A stretch of DNA of 6,012 bases from Neisseriaceae bacterium (GTDB lineage: Bacteria; Pseudomonadota; Gammaproteobacteria; Burkholderiales; UBA11063): assembly GCA_947441745.1 (NCBI GenBank), contig CANEUJ010000099.1:1-6012 (forward strand), in the 5' to 3' direction. Of this stretch, positions 4,402-6,012 are shown in pieces; positions within the stretch are counted from its first letter, which is position 1; each line of letters opens with the position of its first letter. A model generated the notes under the pieces. That model saw only the letters and a program-made list of their open reading frames with translations, was not told where the DNA came from and did not search any database. The position numbers and the translations under genes are program-made.

Positions 4402-6012
4402 TTGGTTACAACAAATTACGCGTCCTGAAATTTGGGCAATGAAAGGCTATAGTTCAGCTCGTTCAGAAATGGCGGATTTTGTCGGCATGATACAGCTTGA
4501 TGCTAATGAAAATCCTTACCTACCATACCCCATGTCAAAAGAAGTGTATCAACTCAATCGCTATCCTGAGCCACAACCCAAAACGGTTATCTCACGCCTG
4601 GCCGCGATTTATGGAGTACACAAAGACCAAGTACTTATAGCTCGTGGGATGGATGAAGTTATGGATTTACTAGTGCGGGTGTTTTGTATTCCATATAAAG
4701 ATAGTATTTTATTCATGCCTCCAACTTATGGCTATTATCAAGTGGCTGCAGATATTTCTGGAATTAGTATTATAAAAGTCAATCTAGAGGATGATTTTAG
4801 TCTTGATGCTGATAAATTAATTAGTGCAGGGCGAGATAAAGTAAAAATAGTGTTTTTATGTACCCCGAATAATCCAACTGGAAATATCATTGATATAGCA
4901 GTAATTGAAAAAATAGCTCTAAATATGCCAAATAGCATTATAGCTGTAGATGAAGCTTACATGGAGTTTGCCGATGCACCATCGGCTGTTTGTTTATTAA
5001 ATAAATATCCAAATTTGGTAGTTATGAAAACACTATCCAAAGCTTATGCTTGTGCTGGGGTTAGAATTGGTACATTATTAGCAAGTAACGAGATTATTAG
5101 GCTAATTAGTAAGGTGATCGCTCCTTATCCAATTCCTATGCCATCGATAAGTTTGATTACTCAAGCATTATCTCCATTTGGCCTAGAGATCGCAAATAGT
5201 AATATTGATGTTATAAAGCAAGAGCGTGAACGGATGTATCAAGAGTTATCTAAGATATCAGATATTTATGTTTATAAGAGTCAGGCTAATTATTTACTAA
5301 TCAAAGTATCTGAAGCTAGTAAGGTTTATCAGCATTTTTTATCGCGTGGAATTATTATTCGTAACCGTAGTCGTGATATTCCTAACACTATAAGGATCTC
5401 TATTGGTAATCCTTTAGAAAACAACCTAGTGTTAAGAGGTTTTGGAGCTAATATTAAAGAATACCTTGTTAGTGAAAGAACTGCAGTAATTGTTAGAAAA
5501 ACCAATGAAACCGATATACTAATTAGAGTTAATTTAGATAAAAAAGAGCCAATTAAAATTAGTACTGGAATTGGTTTTTTTGATCATATGCTTGAACAAC
5601 TAGCCAAACATGGTGGTTTTAGCTTAGAAATTAGTGCCAAAGGTGATACTCATATTGATTATCATCACACAGTTGAAGATGTAGCTATTTCATTAGGTCA
5701 AGCACTTAAGAGTGCACTAGGAGATAAACGAGGAATTAATCGCTATGGATTTGTATTACCTATGGATGAAGCAAATGCAGCTGCTAGTATTGATTTAAGT
5801 GGGCGTGGGGTTTTGGTATTTAAGGCTCATTTTCCAAGCCCTTTAATTGGAGACTTCCCAGTTGAATTGGTAGAGCATTTCTTCTTGAGCTTTTCTGATA
5901 AACTTGAAGCTGCAATTCATTTGTCAGCAACAGGGGAAAATGCTCACCATATGGTCGAAGGATTATTTAAGGCTTGTGCTAAGGCGCTAAACCAAGCTAT
6001 AAAAGAGACAAG
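4394..6012 (+). CDS. hisCB: Fused histidinol-phosphate aminotransferase / imidazoleglycerol-phosphate dehydratase (3' end off window)
   Basis: One uninterrupted frame of 539 codons covers two enzymes. Residues 1 to about 358 are HisC, a PLP aminotransferase (step 7): LDANENPY (35-42), TPNNPTG (157-163), DEAY (186-189), TLSKAYACAGVRIG with PLP lysine K216 (213-226), and RISIGNP with R334 for the substrate carboxylate. Residues from about 362 are HisB dehydratase (step 6): RTAVIVRKTNETDI (362-375), TGIGFFDHMLEQLAKHGGF (391-409), DYHHTVEDVA (422-431), LSGRG (468-472), VEHFFLSF (493-500) and ENAHHMVEGLFKA (515-527); the metal-binding His/Glu sets are intact. The linker has no in-frame ATG, GTG or TTG next to the HisB start and no internal ribosome site. 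No HAD phosphatase domain is present. The ATG overlaps hisD by 8 bp with AAAGG at 4383-4387. The usual C-terminal tail is cut by the window edge. Confidence 0.93.
   Translation, partial: MSNWLQQITRPEIWAMKGYSSARSEMADFVGMIQLDANENPYLPYPMSKEVYQLNRYPEPQPKTVISRLAAIYGVHKDQVLIARGMDEVMDLLVRVFCIPYKDSILFMPPTYGYYQVAADISGISIIKVNLEDDFSLDADKLISAGRDKVKIVFLCTPNNPTGNIIDIAVIEKIALNMPNSIIAVDEAYMEFADAPSAVCLLNKYPNLVVMKTLSKAYACAGVRIGTLLASNEIIRLISKVIAPYPIPMPSISLITQALSPFGLEIANSNIDVIKQERERMYQELSKISDIYVYKSQANYLLIKVSEASKVYQHFLSRGIIIRNRSRDIPNTIRISIGNPLENNLVLRGFGANIKEYLVSERTAVIVRKTNETDILIRVNLDKKEPIKISTGIGFFDHMLEQLAKHGGFSLEISAKGDTHIDYHHTVEDVAISLGQALKSALGDKRGINRYGFVLPMDEANAAASIDLSGRGVLVFKAHFPSPLIGDFPVELVEHFFLSFSDKLEAAIHLSATGENAHHMVEGLFKACAKALNQAIKET

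Noticed and set aside
5440..5500. Separate hisB start within the fused frame
   Set aside because: There is no in-frame ATG, GTG or TTG at the conserved HisB beginning. The nearest in-frame GTG would add about 17 residues and has no Shine-Dalgarno sequence.

Overview
The window comes from an AT-rich proteobacterium, most likely a gammaproteobacterium. HisG is the long Escherichia-type form, HisD matches E. coli numbering at every active-site residue, and the intergenic DNA holds palindromic dispersed repeats of the kind common in host-associated proteobacteria. Genus and species cannot be told from the sequence.

Layout. Bases 1-42 are host intergenic DNA ending in half of a palindromic repeat. 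Bases 43-1268 are a complete, apparently intact IS110-family insertion sequence with its transposase on the minus strand (98-1033, GTG start). Bases 1269-1412 are the other half of the interrupted repeat followed by an extended -10 promoter. From 1413 to the right edge runs a tight histidine operon on the plus strand: hisN, hisG, hisD, and a hisC-hisB fusion that is open at the edge and probably lacks only its last dozen or so codons.

The striking part is the non-coding end of the IS (1034-1268). Read on the minus strand it folds as an IS110 bridge RNA, and all four guide segments can be read against the actual DNA ends. The target-binding loop carries GTTTGGGAT and TGTCAT, which pair with the two flanks of the inserted element. 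The donor-binding loop carries ATAGTTG and CTTACAAT, which pair with the two ends of the element. All four meet at an AT core dinucleotide at 41-42 and 1269-1270. Deleting the element with one AT restores TGTCAT-CCCAGAC, the edge of a palindromic repeat, so the insertion looks like RNA-guided targeting of a dispersed repeat. Circularising the element would also place a perfect TTGACA (52-57) 18 bp from TAGAAT (1256-1261), creating a junction promoter for the bridge RNA and transposase. The basal stem of the donor loop pairs with the transposase Shine-Dalgarno sequence, so bridge RNA folding and transposase translation may exclude each other.

The his genes supply the first step (HisG) and the last five steps of histidine synthesis (HisB dehydratase, HisC aminotransferase, HisN phosphatase, HisD two-step dehydrogenase). 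The HisB part has no HAD phosphatase domain; an inositol-monophosphatase-type HisN at the head of the operon does that job, and HisB is instead joined to HisC, the next enzyme in the pathway. hisH, hisA, hisF and hisI/E are not in the window.
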